DNA from: SFHK01 sp964554795
GTDB lineage: Bacteria; Bacillota; Clostridia; Christensenellales; Aristaeellaceae
Direction of reading: 5' to 3'
Length of the DNA: 5,815 nucleotides
Assembly (NCBI GenBank): GCA_964554795.1
Contig: CAZKQB010000068.1
Coordinates: 1 to 5,815 of the forward strand
Each line of letters begins with the position of its first letter. The first letter of the stretch is position 1. Of the stretch, positions 5,765-5,815 are shown one piece after another. The position numbers and the translations under genes were made by a program. The notes under the pieces are model-generated. The model ran no database searches. It was not told the origin of the DNA and worked only from the letters and a program-made list of their open reading frames with translations.

Positions 5765-5815
5765 GCGGACGGGGGAGCAAGCTCCCCCGCCGCCGGGCCT
5801 GACGGCCCTGCCACC
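5765..5815. repeat. Paired GC-rich hairpins after the U32 gene, likely intergenic palindromic repeat
   Basis: A long hairpin (GCGG 5765-5768 and CGGGGGAG 5770-5777 pairing with CTCCCCCG 5782-5789 and CCGC 5790-5793, with one bulged A at 5769 and a CAAG loop) is followed by GGGCC 5795-5799 / GGCCC 5804-5808 around TGAC. No T run follows within the window, so it is not a canonical intrinsic terminator, although it could slow or protect the 3' end of the transcript. Twin hairpins like this, ending in CTGCCACC, look like dispersed intergenic repeats of gut Firmicutes. That likeness is from memory and unverified. The element is cut by the window edge. Confidence 0.55.

Noticed and set aside
5758..5793. 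Canonical intrinsic terminator for the ychF-U32 unit
   Set aside because: The hairpin is strong, but it is followed by CGGGCC rather than a T run inside the window.

Overview
The window looks like a piece of chromosome from a high-GC Gram-positive anaerobe of the Clostridia type, plausibly from the gut. This is inferred from three things: the Firmicutes-style AsnA sequence, the housekeeping ychF gene directly followed by a U32-family gene, and a BspA-type leucine-rich-repeat protein. The lineage cannot be fixed by reading alone. All convincing genes are on the + strand.

Layout. Positions 1-400 hold no convincing gene. They carry two diverged copies (213 bp apart) of a GC-rich, hairpin-forming direct repeat of about 120 bp, plus a fragment of a third. 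Positions 401-2155 encode a membrane-anchored or secreted protein made almost entirely of 20 BspA-like leucine-rich repeats, most exactly 23 residues long. A strong intrinsic terminator (2173-2214) closes it. A clear extended -10 promoter (2265-2293) then drives asnA (about 2329-3339), the ammonia-dependent asparagine synthetase. A second promoter (3334-3362), whose -35 box contains the asnA stop codon, probably starts a leader of about 100 nt in front of ychF (3472-4569), a ribosome-associated ATPase/GTPase. A U32-family gene (4570-5757) begins on the base after the ychF stop, in the same frame and with no Shine-Dalgarno sequence, so it is probably translated by coupling. The window ends in a pair of GC-rich hairpins (5765-5808) that resemble a dispersed palindromic repeat.

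How the genes fit together. asnA, ychF and the U32 gene form a run without internal terminators and can be read as one transcription region with two promoters. Their products touch translation from different sides: asparagine supply, a ribosome-binding NTPase, and a U32 protein of the group that includes tRNA and rRNA hydroxylation enzymes. I see no evidence that they form one pathway. The LRR gene is a separate unit.

I found no CRISPR array, transposase, toxin-antitoxin pair, tRNA, rRNA or defence system. The parts least explained by known families are the intergenic palindromic repeats, the ychF leader and the ychF/U32 junction.
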